A DNA stretch of 37,012 bases from Mucilaginibacter sp. (GTDB lineage Bacteria > Bacteroidota > Bacteroidia > Sphingobacteriales > Sphingobacteriaceae), in the NCBI GenBank assembly GCA_028287865.1, contig JAQBOU010000021.1, positions 1 to 37,012 on the forward strand, written 5' to 3'. Both the position numbers and the translations under genes were made by a program. The notes beneath the pieces are model-generated. The model ran no database searches. It had not been told where the DNA came from and saw only the letters and a program-made list of their open reading frames with translations. Positions 1 through 8,106 of the stretch are shown here, piece after piece; the first letter of the stretch is position 1, and each line of letters begins with the position of its first letter.

Positions 1-156
1 GTTAAACAACTTCTAAAAGAGTTGGGGGTAACTATACAAAATCAAACTAAAGCCCGCAAACTGGCTGACGAAGTTAACAGAAGTATAAAGCCCGGACCAA
101 AGCCTGATGTTGATGAAATTGTTGCAGAAATTAGCACATATCGGTCAGAACAATAA
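1..156 (+). CDS. 3' end of a probable antitoxin gene (partial)
   Basis: The first 51 codons read open from the window edge to a TAA at 154-156, so the start lies outside the window. The visible tail is hydrophilic (LKELGVTIQNQTKARKLADE, then a Pro/Asp-rich end). No domain is recognised in it. The antitoxin call rests on position: three bases after its stop, an ATG opens a peptide with the N-terminus of a PIN-family nuclease, and in toxin-antitoxin operons the antitoxin usually comes first. It could equally be any small protein. The coding frame is clear; the function is inferred from context only. Confidence 0.5.
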   Translation, partial: VKQLLKELGVTIQNQTKARKLADEVNRSIKPGPKPDVDEIVAEISTYRSEQ

Positions 157-159
157 AAA

Positions 160-321
160 ATGATTGTTGTTATAGATTGCAACATTTGGATAATTAATTA
201 TAAAAAAAATTGTTATCAAAAGGCATTTTGCGGGGTATCCCCACAAACTTTTGGTTCCAAATCACGAGTCTCCTTTGCGCACCTGGCTTGGGCGACAAAC
301 TCGACAGAGGAGCAGAGATAA
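160..321 (+). pseudogene. Truncated PIN-domain toxin remnant
   Basis: The ATG at 160 starts MIVVIDCNIWI, which fits the first beta strand and first acidic residue (Asp6) of PIN-family ribonuclease toxins (hhhDxNhhh pattern). Similarity to that fold is lost after about residue 12, and the frame ends at codon 54. PIN toxins are usually about 130-150 residues with three or four conserved acids, so a functional nuclease is not possible. By direct count, bases 161-230 are about 21% GC and bases 231-320 about 53% GC, which marks a junction inside the gene. The likely explanation is deletion or insertion of foreign sequence that removed most of the toxin. PIN identity from eleven residues is suggestive, not proven. 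Confidence 0.45.
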
Positions 322-813
322 TCAAGGTGTGGATATGATTAGCATTGTATATCCGGAACAACCTTTATCCTTAACGATTTTCTGCATATCATCTGCGGTA
401 TGGGATGAATGACGTGGGATGTGCCGTACGTCAGTGCATTCATAATTTACAAGCATTCGAAACTTATGCTCTGGTGTTTTGACGTTATCGTAATGTTTTA
501 AAAAGTCGACATCAGTTACTGGTTCTTTCACTTTAATTTCAAGAAAGTCTTGCACATCGCCAGGCAACAAACGTGATTTATACATAACTCCATCATCTTT
601 TGAAATTGCTACCGCATTTTTATTTTCTTTGAAGTACCCCTTGATATCATTGATTGGAACATCTTTTGAAATAGTAGTAACTGATTTGGTCAAGGTGGGA
701 GTAACCACATTAAACAAGTGACTTGTATTCTCATGGACGTTGTCCGCGGTTTGGGCGCAAACAGTTAAGTTATAGCCCAGTGCGATGCATAATGTAATTA
801 AAAGTGATTTCAT
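322..813 (-). CDS. Exported protein of unknown function
   Basis: 163 residues. I do not recognise the family. Residues 1-20 form a Sec signal peptide (Lys3, hydrophobic core, small residues, cleavage near CAQ|TAD); no lipobox is at the cleavage point. The mature part is polar, has few cysteines (VNYECTD, DKGCSG near the C-terminus, possibly a disulphide) and has no transmembrane segment, so it is probably periplasmic or surface-exposed. Its start overlaps the stop of the upstream membrane-protein gene by four bases (ATGA at 810-813), so the two are almost certainly co-translated and may act together. The pair lies next to a decayed toxin-antitoxin-like remnant, which suggests an accessory region. 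Confidence 0.75.
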   Translation of the reverse strand: MKSLLITLCIALGYNLTVCAQTADNVHENTSHLFNVVTPTLTKSVTTISKDVPINDIKGYFKENKNAVAISKDDGVMYKSRLLPGDVQDFLEIKVKEPVTDVDFLKHYDNVKTPEHKFRMLVNYECTDVRHIPRHSSHTADDMQKIVKDKGCSGYTMLIISTP

Positions 814-1388
814 TGCTTAGTGAATAATTTGTCAAAAAAAGATTCTATTTTATCATAAAATTTTTGAGTGCTGATTCCACAAAACAAACATAGAAACATT
901 AGCGTCATAGGCCGAATTTCGCCCGCGTCCTTTGTAAGTACCGTAGGTAAAAGATAGGATAGGCCAAGTACAACAATACCGGTCAGCAAACCTAAGATGG
1001 GCATGGTTATACAGCTAACTTCAAGAAGCGATTTGCGTTTTATGGCTAAATCTTTCAAAACGTTCACTAATGCACCGAGCAATCCAAAACTCATAGCGGT
1101 AATTATCTCAGCTGTAAATTGAGGAAGGATAACAGTCCATTTAAAATAGGTTTCGAGACCTTGTTGTTCGTTATACACAGCAAGTGTGTACTCGTCTCCA
1201 ATAGTCGCTCCTTTTTCAGTTTTAATTGCAGGAAAGGTTTTTTTTATAAGGTCGCTCTTATTCCTATCAAGTTTTTCAAGAGTTTCATCGGAACTGAGTT
1301 TGGTAAGGCCACCAACACCAATAATAACTCCCGCAAATAGCCATATGGCAAGCAATAAACATAGCGCAACTTTAATGACGAGCGACAT
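810..1388 (-). CDS. Membrane protein of unknown function
   Basis: 192 residues with about four hydrophobic stretches: residues 6-28, about 80-105, 122-148 and 160-172. A hydrophilic loop of about 50 residues follows the first segment and would face the periplasm if the N-terminus is cytoplasmic. The C-terminus is charged (KIESFFDKLFTKQ). No known family is recognised. It is first in a two-gene unit whose second gene encodes an exported protein, overlapping by ATGA. A membrane protein paired with a secreted protein could be a sensor, anchor or immunity-like pair, but nothing in the sequence decides this. The ATG at 1388 is preceded by an AT-rich spacer. Confidence 0.72.
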   Translation of the reverse strand: MSLVIKVALCLLLAIWLFAGVIIGVGGLTKLSSDETLEKLDRNKSDLIKKTFPAIKTEKGATIGDEYTLAVYNEQQGLETYFKWTVILPQFTAEIITAMSFGLLGALVNVLKDLAIKRKSLLEVSCITMPILGLLTGIVVLGLSYLLPTVLTKDAGEIRPMTLMFLCLFCGISTQKFYDKIESFFDKLFTKQ

Positions 1389-1540
1389 GTGATTGTGATT
1401 TAGAAGATGTAATTTATAAATACTTTTTCATATTCGCAATACATATTAAAAAACATATCGAATATTTTAAATACAACAAAGACATCGGATTACTTTTAGT
1501 AGTCTTTTTTCGTGAACAATCCTTAAGCTGTTTCCCTCAC

Positions 1541-3094
1541 CTACCTCACCCATCCTTCACTTTGCAGAAATTTAATCAGTCGCGAATCATTGGCTGAAAT
1601 AGTGGGAATCCAAAGGCTGACGGGCTCGCGAGTCCAAAAAAGGCCCTGCAGATTGCCCGGCTTAGCAAATTTATAACGGTATAATACCGCCCGGATATAG
1701 CGCGGCGGCCTGCCGGTAAATGGGTTACCAGCAAACAAGCTAACAGCGTCCGGGTCGTTATGGAGGAGTTTCCAAACCAGGTTCAGCGTCCACGGATATT
1801 GATCGACGGATGACATGGACGCAAACCACATTTGCCAGTCTAAGCGTAGCTGGTAGGGTGCTATCTGCGGCGGCCGCTGGTTAAGCTCCACGGGCAGGCC
1901 TTTATAAATATAGGGTTTCCAGCGGGCCTGGTTACCGGTGGTATCATCTGTGGTTCCTTCAAAAACTACGTTCAGCCGCTCCTGTCCCACGGTGCCAAAT
2001 GCGCCATAAGTATTTACAAGATCAAAAGGATCAAACGAGGTATTCATCACCTGCCCCGGCGACAGCATGTTCAATGCAGGCTGAATGCTGAGTAATGCCA
2101 CAAGCCCGGCAACTACCCAAGCGGTGGTGAGCATTGGTTTGGATTCTTCAGCACGGCTGGCAGCAACTTCGGCCTGATGAACAAGTGCGCGGGGAAGGAT
2201 CTTCGCCCAAAAACCATCATCAAAACAAGCCAGCGCAGGAATAATAGTGAGCCAGTTTAAAAAGGAGAGGTTGCCGCTAAGGATAATGGTAAACTGAAAC
2301 AAAACGATCACCGCCCCCGCGATATGACGTGCCAGTCGCGGCCAGAATACGAACCAGGGTGCTACCAGCTCGGCAAGCCAGTTGAGCCATACGCCAATTT
2401 TCAGCGCCATGCGCGGCAAAAAATGGAACCAACGGCTCAACGGACCGGGGATGGGCTGTGTTTCAAAGTGATAATAAAGGGCGGTAGCATCGCGCCATAT
2501 TTTATCGCCGCGAAACTTGATCAATCCGGAGCCAAGCATGATGCGGAAGGTAAGCCATCGGAACAAAACAATGACGGGCATGGGCGGTGCGCGTCGGGGA
2601 AATGGACGCATGTCAACCAGCGGACAAAGAAAGATAGCCAGAAAACCGGTTTCGGTGAGTTGGATCTCCCAGCCATATCCGTACCAATCCTGCCCGGCAT
2701 GAACAATGGACATGTACAGAAACCAGAGCACACCAAGCAACGGTGCATTCGCATAACCGGCTACTACTATGCAGGAAAGCACAAATCCTATCCAGGCCGT
2801 TGTTAAAAGGGCCGCATCAGAATGCCAGAGCCAAAATAATGATGGCAGCCGCACAAAACCCGCGCCAGTTGAACCCAACGCAATGCTAACCTGTTTTAGA
2901 TAAACCCCTACCGGGAGCAGTCCGTTTGCGCCTATCAAAGGAACAATCTGGTTAACGGCAACAAGGAAGGCAACCGCATAGATCGCACCCAGCAGGCGAA
3001 GCAGTACAAAGCGGGTGAGCCAGTAAGTTGGCGGGACATCCGGCTCGTGGAGAATATTTCCGGACACGCTGTTCAGGTTGTTGTTTGCTTCCAT
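1541..3094 (-). CDS. Lipase maturation factor-like membrane protein (LMF1/DUF1222 family)
   Basis: 517 residues, polytopic. After a polar N-terminus come many membrane segments (about residues 28-50, 95-130, 145-160, 225-300, 325-345). The stretch LTFRIMLGSGLIKFRGDKIW, around residues 180-200, is typical of the lipase maturation factor family, as is the soluble C-terminal part rich in Trp, Tyr and Pro (RPPQIAPYQLRLDWQMWFAS). In vertebrates LMF1 is an ER chaperone for lipases; the bacterial role is not established, though a part in folding exported proteins is plausible. Length fits the family. It stands alone between spacers of 152 and 322 bases, on the same strand as its neighbours. Family call fairly sure; function uncertain. 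Confidence 0.85.
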   Translation of the reverse strand: MEANNNLNSVSGNILHEPDVPPTYWLTRFVLLRLLGAIYAVAFLVAVNQIVPLIGANGLLPVGVYLKQVSIALGSTGAGFVRLPSLFWLWHSDAALLTTAWIGFVLSCIVVAGYANAPLLGVLWFLYMSIVHAGQDWYGYGWEIQLTETGFLAIFLCPLVDMRPFPRRAPPMPVIVLFRWLTFRIMLGSGLIKFRGDKIWRDATALYYHFETQPIPGPLSRWFHFLPRMALKIGVWLNWLAELVAPWFVFWPRLARHIAGAVIVLFQFTIILSGNLSFLNWLTIIPALACFDDGFWAKILPRALVHQAEVAASRAEESKPMLTTAWVVAGLVALLSIQPALNMLSPGQVMNTSFDPFDLVNTYGAFGTVGQERLNVVFEGTTDDTTGNQARWKPYIYKGLPVELNQRPPQIAPYQLRLDWQMWFASMSSVDQYPWTLNLVWKLLHNDPDAVSLFAGNPFTGRPPRYIRAVLYRYKFAKPGNLQGLFWTREPVSLWIPTISANDSRLIKFLQSEGWVR

Positions 3095-3333
3095 TTGCAG
3101 CTCCTTGCTTTAGGTTATTACCCTAAAATTCGCATATAAAACAATCCGGCTGGCTTCTGTGTTTTTTTATATTGATTTGTATACGTAACACCTCCCCTGC
3201 CCCGAAGGAATCAAGCGGCCAGGGCATTTTAAAAATTTCTTCCAAATACCAATGCGTTAACACCGGCAAAGATAAAAATGGTTAAAATCGATAAATATTT
3301 GTTTTACAGGTATTTACATAATTTACCGCAAGT

Positions 3334-3384
3334 GTTCCACCCGTTCCAAACGTTCCACGTGTTCCATCCCACAAAATGGAACAC
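3334..3384. repeat. Phased GTTCCA repeat ending in a hairpin
   Basis: GTTCCA occurs at 3334, 3343, 3352 and 3361, an exact 9-base period, and in inverted form (TGGAAC) at 3377-3382. The last direct copy and the inverted copy form a perfect 9-bp stem, GTGTTCCAT (3359-3367) with ATGGAACAC (3376-3384), around an 8-base loop. The rest of the 322-base gap between the lipase-maturation-like gene and the surface-antigen gene (3095-3416) shows no gene. The hairpin lies about 30 bases past the stop of the minus-strand gene at 3417, so it may aid termination or protect the transcript 3' end. Confidence 0.75.
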
Positions 3385-3416
3385 CTATTTTATTTGTAGC
3401 TGTCCGGGCCGTTTAC

Positions 3417-4775
3417 TCAAAACGCCTCATTCAAATTCAGGAAAAATCCCCTGTTGCCAAATCGACCAAAGGCGTAATCAAGTGCCAGATTAGTTCGTGT
3501 AACCTTGTTGAACAACACGCGCAACCCGGCACCGTAGCCCGGTTGAAGCACCTGGAACAGTTTGGTGCCCTGTTCGTCATTGGCGGTTTGCATATTTACG
3601 AAAGTAACACCGCTGATAAACTTATTTGCTAATATCGGAAAGCGAAATTCAGCTTCTGTATCGTTAAACTCCGTGCCTTTAAAATACTGTGTAGTATACC
3701 CCCTGCCGCTTCTGAAAGCGCCATCCCTGGATGTACCAGGCAACTCAAGGTAAGGAATGGTACCGCTGATCAGGTAAGAACCCCAATTCCAAAAGGCGAG
3801 CACGGTTTCGGGGTTAACATCCGACAGGCTGAAATATTTCCGGAAGTCGGAAGTAAACTGAACGGAATTCTTTGTACTTCCTATCCAGGTTTGGTTAACC
3901 CGGAAGCCTGCATCAAAATAAATGCCTTTGTAGGCACGGTTTGGATTATCCCGTGAGGTATATTCCACATTAAAAAGAAAGCCATTAGCCGAGTAATGAT
4001 CTTGCGGAAATCCGTGCCGGTTGTTGTAAACGCTGGACGGCGTTGCATTGTTCACTGTATCCTTGTTTTCAATATCCCGCCTTACATCGAATTCTAATCC
4101 GGCGCCAACAAAAAGATTTCGCGCCACCTCCTTATAAATCTTTTCGCGGCCGGTAAAAAACAGGGAATGGATAGAATAAACTTTGTGCGCAGGATCGGCC
4201 AGTAACTTGTCTGCATCAGTTCCCCCGTAAAAGCTCCTGCCTATTCCTATTCCATAGTCGGGCGTTACTGTTTTTGAGGCCACTAAATTACCCTGTAAAT
4301 TCCATTTATTACCGGGAGTGAATATATTATGATTGACGTAAAAATAAATGATCCCCTTACTGGTAATGGAAGCTGATGTTGCAGCAACCGAAAGCAACGT
4401 ATTAGGATCACCACCCAGCCTTTTGCCCGCTACCGCCTTAATCCCTAACTGCTCTCCGATAGTTGGGTTAGCAGCAATGTTAGGCACGATAGTAATGCCT
4501 GATCCTTTATGCAATGTATCCGCCTTCCTGTGGGGATGGAGTATATTGCGGGTTAAATCACCAAAATCGTATTGCTTGTTGAGGTTATATACTGGCCTAT
4601 AAATCTTTTTACCTTTAGCACCCAAAGAGTCTGCTTTAAGTGAATCAACCGGAACAGCTACCTGAGCCCTGGTAAGTTTCCCTATGCTAATAAACAAGAT
4701 TAATAATATGAATTTTAATAGAAATGGCCTTTTATAGGCTGATTTTAGCTGCACTGTTAAAGTATAAATGTTCAA
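3417..4775 (-). CDS. BamA/TamA-like outer-membrane beta-barrel (surface antigen family)
   Basis: 452 residues. The N-terminus has a long basic region (residues 1-20), then a hydrophobic core and cleavage near residue 38 (RAQ|VAV). The mature part is rich in alternating hydrophobic strands and ends in aromatic Phe (GNRGFFLNLNEAF), the usual C-terminal signal for outer-membrane barrel assembly. Residues 95-130 (ANPTIGEQLGIKAVAGKRLG) and the strands after them resemble the Omp85 surface-antigen barrel domain (PF01103). At this length there is no room for a row of POTRA domains, so this is a barrel-only member, not the essential BamA. Substrate and role are unknown. The next gene upstream also encodes an exported, barrel-like protein, with a terminator between them. 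Confidence 0.75.
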   Translation of the reverse strand: MNIYTLTVQLKSAYKRPFLLKFILLILFISIGKLTRAQVAVPVDSLKADSLGAKGKKIYRPVYNLNKQYDFGDLTRNILHPHRKADTLHKGSGITIVPNIAANPTIGEQLGIKAVAGKRLGGDPNTLLSVAATSASITSKGIIYFYVNHNIFTPGNKWNLQGNLVASKTVTPDYGIGIGRSFYGGTDADKLLADPAHKVYSIHSLFFTGREKIYKEVARNLFVGAGLEFDVRRDIENKDTVNNATPSSVYNNRHGFPQDHYSANGFLFNVEYTSRDNPNRAYKGIYFDAGFRVNQTWIGSTKNSVQFTSDFRKYFSLSDVNPETVLAFWNWGSYLISGTIPYLELPGTSRDGAFRSGRGYTTQYFKGTEFNDTEAEFRFPILANKFISGVTFVNMQTANDEQGTKLFQVLQPGYGAGLRVLFNKVTRTNLALDYAFGRFGNRGFFLNLNEAF

Positions 4776-4906
4776 ATTTCAATAATTTAATATTTAGTAA
4801 AGTTGTGTAAATTAATTGTTAAACCAACAGATCATCTATATGTTTTGCACTTAAGTTATTGTACCGTTCGCGGTAATTTAATATAGCAGAAATTACATTT
4901 GCTCAT

Positions 4907-4940
4907 AAAAAAAGCCTCTAATGCTGCGATTAAAGGCTTT
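4907..4940 (-). terminator. Rho-independent terminator of the 784-residue protein gene
   Basis: AAAGCCT (4911-4917) pairs perfectly with AGGCTTT (4934-4940). Read on the minus strand, the stem is followed by seven T residues (4913-4907). It lies 24 bases past the stop codon at 4964, so it ends that gene and separates it from the surface-antigen gene. Confidence 0.85.
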
Positions 4941-4963
4941 TCACTTTGGTTAGCTGCAAGCCC

Positions 4964-7318
4964 TTACTTGTTATTAGTGATGATAGCATGGTTTCTTGGA
5001 CCTGTAGTCCTGGTTTCTTCACCCGAATCTGTCTCCTGAATATTATGCTTTGTATCTGTAGACGTATAAGTGTCTTTCTTAACATGTTTACTGGTAGTGC
5101 TTTTAGAAACAAAGTTATAAGTTAAACCAATTGCTCCAAAAAGATTTCCTCGCCAGGTATTCCTGATAAGGTTATCAGCTAGTTGATTCCCGGTCCGGGT
5201 ATGGATGTCATATAAACCTGCCGTCCCGGTTAACTTTAAATTAGATTTTTGTATTCCCAGATTCAGGGCAGCATAATTACTGGAGGCATAGGAAGCCTTA
5301 ACATAGCCATTGTCTAATAAATAAGTTGCCAATTGCTGATTATATACACCGCCTGCATGTATCTGGTTATAATCCTGATTCCACTTGGCGCTTTTTATCT
5401 GGTAATCGCTCCCTTGTGTGGTTGTCAAATCGCCAAACCCTTCATTGTTTGATTCCCCAACCAAGTCAAGGTCTACAGTAAAACTATAATCTTTTTTAAA
5501 TCCTAAGTACAGTATATGGGTTAATATTTCATACCTGAAGTAAGTCATACTCTGAGAAAGATCAAAAAAGCTCTTAAGCGGATCGGATTGTGTTGGGGTA
5601 GATAAGAGAGTAGCGTCAGTACCCAGCATCACCGGGCCAACATTAAGTCCGAGATGTGCGCCCCAATTTTGATAACGTGATTGAAACTGCGGAACAGGCC
5701 CGAAGACCCCGTTTGTGGTTGATGCGTCATAGCCAACGCTCCTGGTTCCAATCCCGGCTAGGATACCAAATTCGGGATATACCACTGGTTTAACTCCTTT
5801 TTTACTAATTTTTTCGGGATTTGAAAAATACAGATCTGTTTCCAAACGCAATTCCACGCCATTTTGAGTTACCCGGGAGCCCCTCTGATCAAAAAATTGC
5901 CCGTTTTGTATTTCCGGTACATAATCAATTACGTCATAAGCTGTTCTGTATTCGGTATGCCGGCTATTTAAACTGATCCTTGGGTTAAACAAAATGGTAT
6001 TTCTGATTATTGTAGTTTCTTCTGTAATTGAATAATTGTTAATAATGCTTTGGCCAACTGCCTGTATAGCCAGGTATCCGTTGGATTTTATTTGTACCGG
6101 AACCGCAGGTGAAGAAACAGCCACCAAAACAAGGTCGGCATTCGTCATGTTTTGTGTTTTGTTTTGTTGAAATCCAAGAGACTTGAATTTTTCAACCCCA
6201 TGTGCTGTTAATTCATTTAATCTTTTAGGCGTAAACTCATTGGTTTGCCTTGCAGGAACCGGCCCGTTGCCATTAATCAACTGCCTGAACAATTTTACAG
6301 CGTCACGTTCGCCATAGTGTAAAGAAACCAGCATCATCAACTCCATGGCCTTCGACTGCGCATTGGCGGCTATTTCGCTGTTATTAATAACCTTACTTTC
6401 TGTTAGCAGCACCGGGCCCAGGTTACCGGGTACATTAGCATCAAAAAAGTGACTACTTTTTAAAGCAAACAGCACATTACTTTCCTGGCCCCGCTGCAAG
6501 TCATTAGTTAAATCGGCTAAAAGCCTTTTACTTTCGGGATGGCGGCTTATATCATTTTCCTGTAGTCCCATCAATTCAAAGAGCGCCCTCCGGTAATTTT
6601 CATTCGCATTTTCCTTAGAAATCCTGTTATTTGGAAACGTATGTTCCCTAAAGTCGGCAACAGCTGCCTGTTCAGTCTTATTCCGCGACAATATCCTTCT
6701 TAAAGTAACCGGGCTACCGTCGAAATCTTTAATTTCCAACGTTGGGCTTTCCCGTATTTCCCTGGTGGCGGATGTAATGGTGATCGTATTAAACAGTTGT
6801 GTACCATAATCCCTGGCTACATATGCCTGGTAAACATTCTCTTTCCACTGCGGCTCAGTAATGGTAGCGGGTTTATCAGAGATCATTGCCCGCAGGTTTT
6901 TTAACACCAGGGGATTGTTTGGGGTAATAATTTTCTCTAACGAATCTGTTTTAAAAGCAATTGATTCGCCTTTGGGCAGGTTTTGATTTATTAAATCAAA
7001 TAAAGCTACCGCACCGCTCACCCCCTGGTCTGCTATGTACCTAAGGTCGTCGTCACTAAATAATTGTTCAAGCGGAATGCCTTTTTTATTATCAAATTTA
7101 GTGGTGTCCTTCAGCATATCGGCTGCTTTTACCGCACAGCCAAGCAGCCTGGAGTCAGCTTTTAGCAGCCGGGTACTTAATGAATCTTTCGTTAGCGATT
7201 CATTGGGCGCCCGTTTCGTTTTGGCAGTATCCTGGGGCGCCCGGTAGGATTGTGCATTGCTGACAAATGCAATCACAAAGCTGAGGAGTACAAGTAAAGT
7301 AAAAGTTTTTATTTTCAT
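4964..7318 (-). CDS. Large exported protein of unknown function, barrel-like C-terminal half
   Basis: 784 residues; family not recognised. Residues 1-22 are a Sec signal peptide (cleavage near SNAQ|SYR). Residues 40-370 look mostly helical and polar (LEQLFSDDDLRYIADQGVSG and similar), with one early cysteine (LLGCAVKAADML). Residues about 390-730 change to alternating strands rich in Gly, Tyr, Asn and aromatics (FGILAGIGTRSVGYD, GAHLGLNVGPVMLGTDATLL, GNLFGAIGLTYNFVSK), as in an outer-membrane barrel. After that barrel-like end comes a hydrophilic Thr/Lys/Asp tail of about 50 residues (residues 735-784), unusual because barrels normally end in an aromatic. It has its own terminator, so it is probably monocistronic. 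Confidence 0.8.
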   Translation of the reverse strand: MKIKTFTLLVLLSFVIAFVSNAQSYRAPQDTAKTKRAPNESLTKDSLSTRLLKADSRLLGCAVKAADMLKDTTKFDNKKGIPLEQLFSDDDLRYIADQGVSGAVALFDLINQNLPKGESIAFKTDSLEKIITPNNPLVLKNLRAMISDKPATITEPQWKENVYQAYVARDYGTQLFNTITITSATREIRESPTLEIKDFDGSPVTLRRILSRNKTEQAAVADFREHTFPNNRISKENANENYRRALFELMGLQENDISRHPESKRLLADLTNDLQRGQESNVLFALKSSHFFDANVPGNLGPVLLTESKVINNSEIAANAQSKAMELMMLVSLHYGERDAVKLFRQLINGNGPVPARQTNEFTPKRLNELTAHGVEKFKSLGFQQNKTQNMTNADLVLVAVSSPAVPVQIKSNGYLAIQAVGQSIINNYSITEETTIIRNTILFNPRISLNSRHTEYRTAYDVIDYVPEIQNGQFFDQRGSRVTQNGVELRLETDLYFSNPEKISKKGVKPVVYPEFGILAGIGTRSVGYDASTTNGVFGPVPQFQSRYQNWGAHLGLNVGPVMLGTDATLLSTPTQSDPLKSFFDLSQSMTYFRYEILTHILYLGFKKDYSFTVDLDLVGESNNEGFGDLTTTQGSDYQIKSAKWNQDYNQIHAGGVYNQQLATYLLDNGYVKASYASSNYAALNLGIQKSNLKLTGTAGLYDIHTRTGNQLADNLIRNTWRGNLFGAIGLTYNFVSKSTTSKHVKKDTYTSTDTKHNIQETDSGEETRTTGPRNHAIITNNK

Positions 7319-7576
7319 AGTTAAATTTATAATGTTTTGCCTTATTTAATTTCAGTATATTGAACGGTAATTATTTTAAACAATAATTTATTAATAAAGT
7401 TTTTATAGTTTTACTTTCTTAACCGCTTTAATCAGTTCGTAATAAGAGGTTTATAAATATTTTGGCTTATTTAATACAGGCGTTAACAATAAATTGTTTA
7501 CTCGCTACGGAACGCCGCAGGAAAAAAAGGAAATTATTGTACTGAAATGAAAAAAGAAACAAACGGCATCGTTATA

Positions 7577-7848
7577 CAGGGCAAACGCATTAAAATAACC
7601 TGGAATGTTGAATTAAATTAGTTTAAGGAGGCTCCTATGGAGCCATAATAGGGCAGATTGTATCATTTCTATAAACAGGCGACTCTTACGGAGTCAAATT
7701 GATCTTACAAAATGAGTTATTGGGCTCCGGCGGAGCCCCCTGTTTATAGAAAAGAAAACGGAAAAGTTTAGGGCTCCATTAGGAGCCTCCTCCATACAGC
7801 TGTTTTTGGAGCTACAATGGACAGAAATATTTTAATGCGTTTGCCCTG
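7577..7848. mobile_element. MITE-like nested palindromic element
   Basis: A perfect 21-bp inverted repeat bounds 272 bases: left arm 7577-7597 (starts CAGGGCAAACGCATT), right arm 7828-7848. Inside are a second pair of arms (GGAGGCTCCTATGGAGCC at 7627-7644 against its near-complement at 7772-7790, one base different) and a third perfect 14-bp pair (7666-7679 with 7739-7752). Small palindromes sit within (7681-7695 and 7722-7738, the latter GGGCTCCGGCGGAGCCC). The whole segment can fold into one long branched hairpin. No transposase is present and no clear target duplication flanks it, so it would be a non-autonomous element or a large structured repeat. Confidence 0.7.
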
Positions 7849-7917
7849 ACCGTTTATATCGGTGACTTAGATTTTAAATAATTCATCCTGTAAAAATCTC
7901 TCAGCTTAGAATAACGG

Positions 7918-7957
7918 AAACCTTTGGATCAAAAGACCAGAGGTTTTCTCATTTTTT
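7918..7957 (+). terminator. Orphan terminator or leader attenuator
   Basis: AAACCTTTGG (7918-7927) pairs with CCAGAGGTTT (7937-7946), with one wobble, and is followed by TCTCATTTTTT. It is a plus-strand terminator, but no plus-strand gene precedes it. It lies 150 bases before the haloperoxidase-like gene at 8107. The remaining spacer, 7319-7576 and 7958-8106, is AT-rich and shows nothing else I can support. Confidence 0.55.
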
Positions 7958-8106
7958 AGCTGTTGAGCCAGTGTTAACTTTTAAAGATTACGTTAAGACG
8001 TTAAACCAATGAATAATTTTCTTTTTAAGAGCCTGGAGTTGTAAATATCTATTTTAAAACAATTTAATTTCGATACTGTTAATAATCAACTCAATTTTTA
8101 AGATAT

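Noticed and set aside
2324..2806. Open plus-strand frame of 160 codons inside the lipase-maturation-like gene
   Set aside because: It is antisense to a well-supported membrane protein; its product is Arg/Gly/Lys-rich with no domain, as expected of an overlap artefact.
7546..7620. Short plus-strand frame of 24 codons entering the palindromic element
   Set aside because: It covers the left inverted-repeat arm, has no continuation and no sign of selection as protein.
7577..7848. Riboswitch or other known structured RNA
   Set aside because: Perfect outer ends and concentric arms fit an element better; no conserved riboswitch core was recognised.
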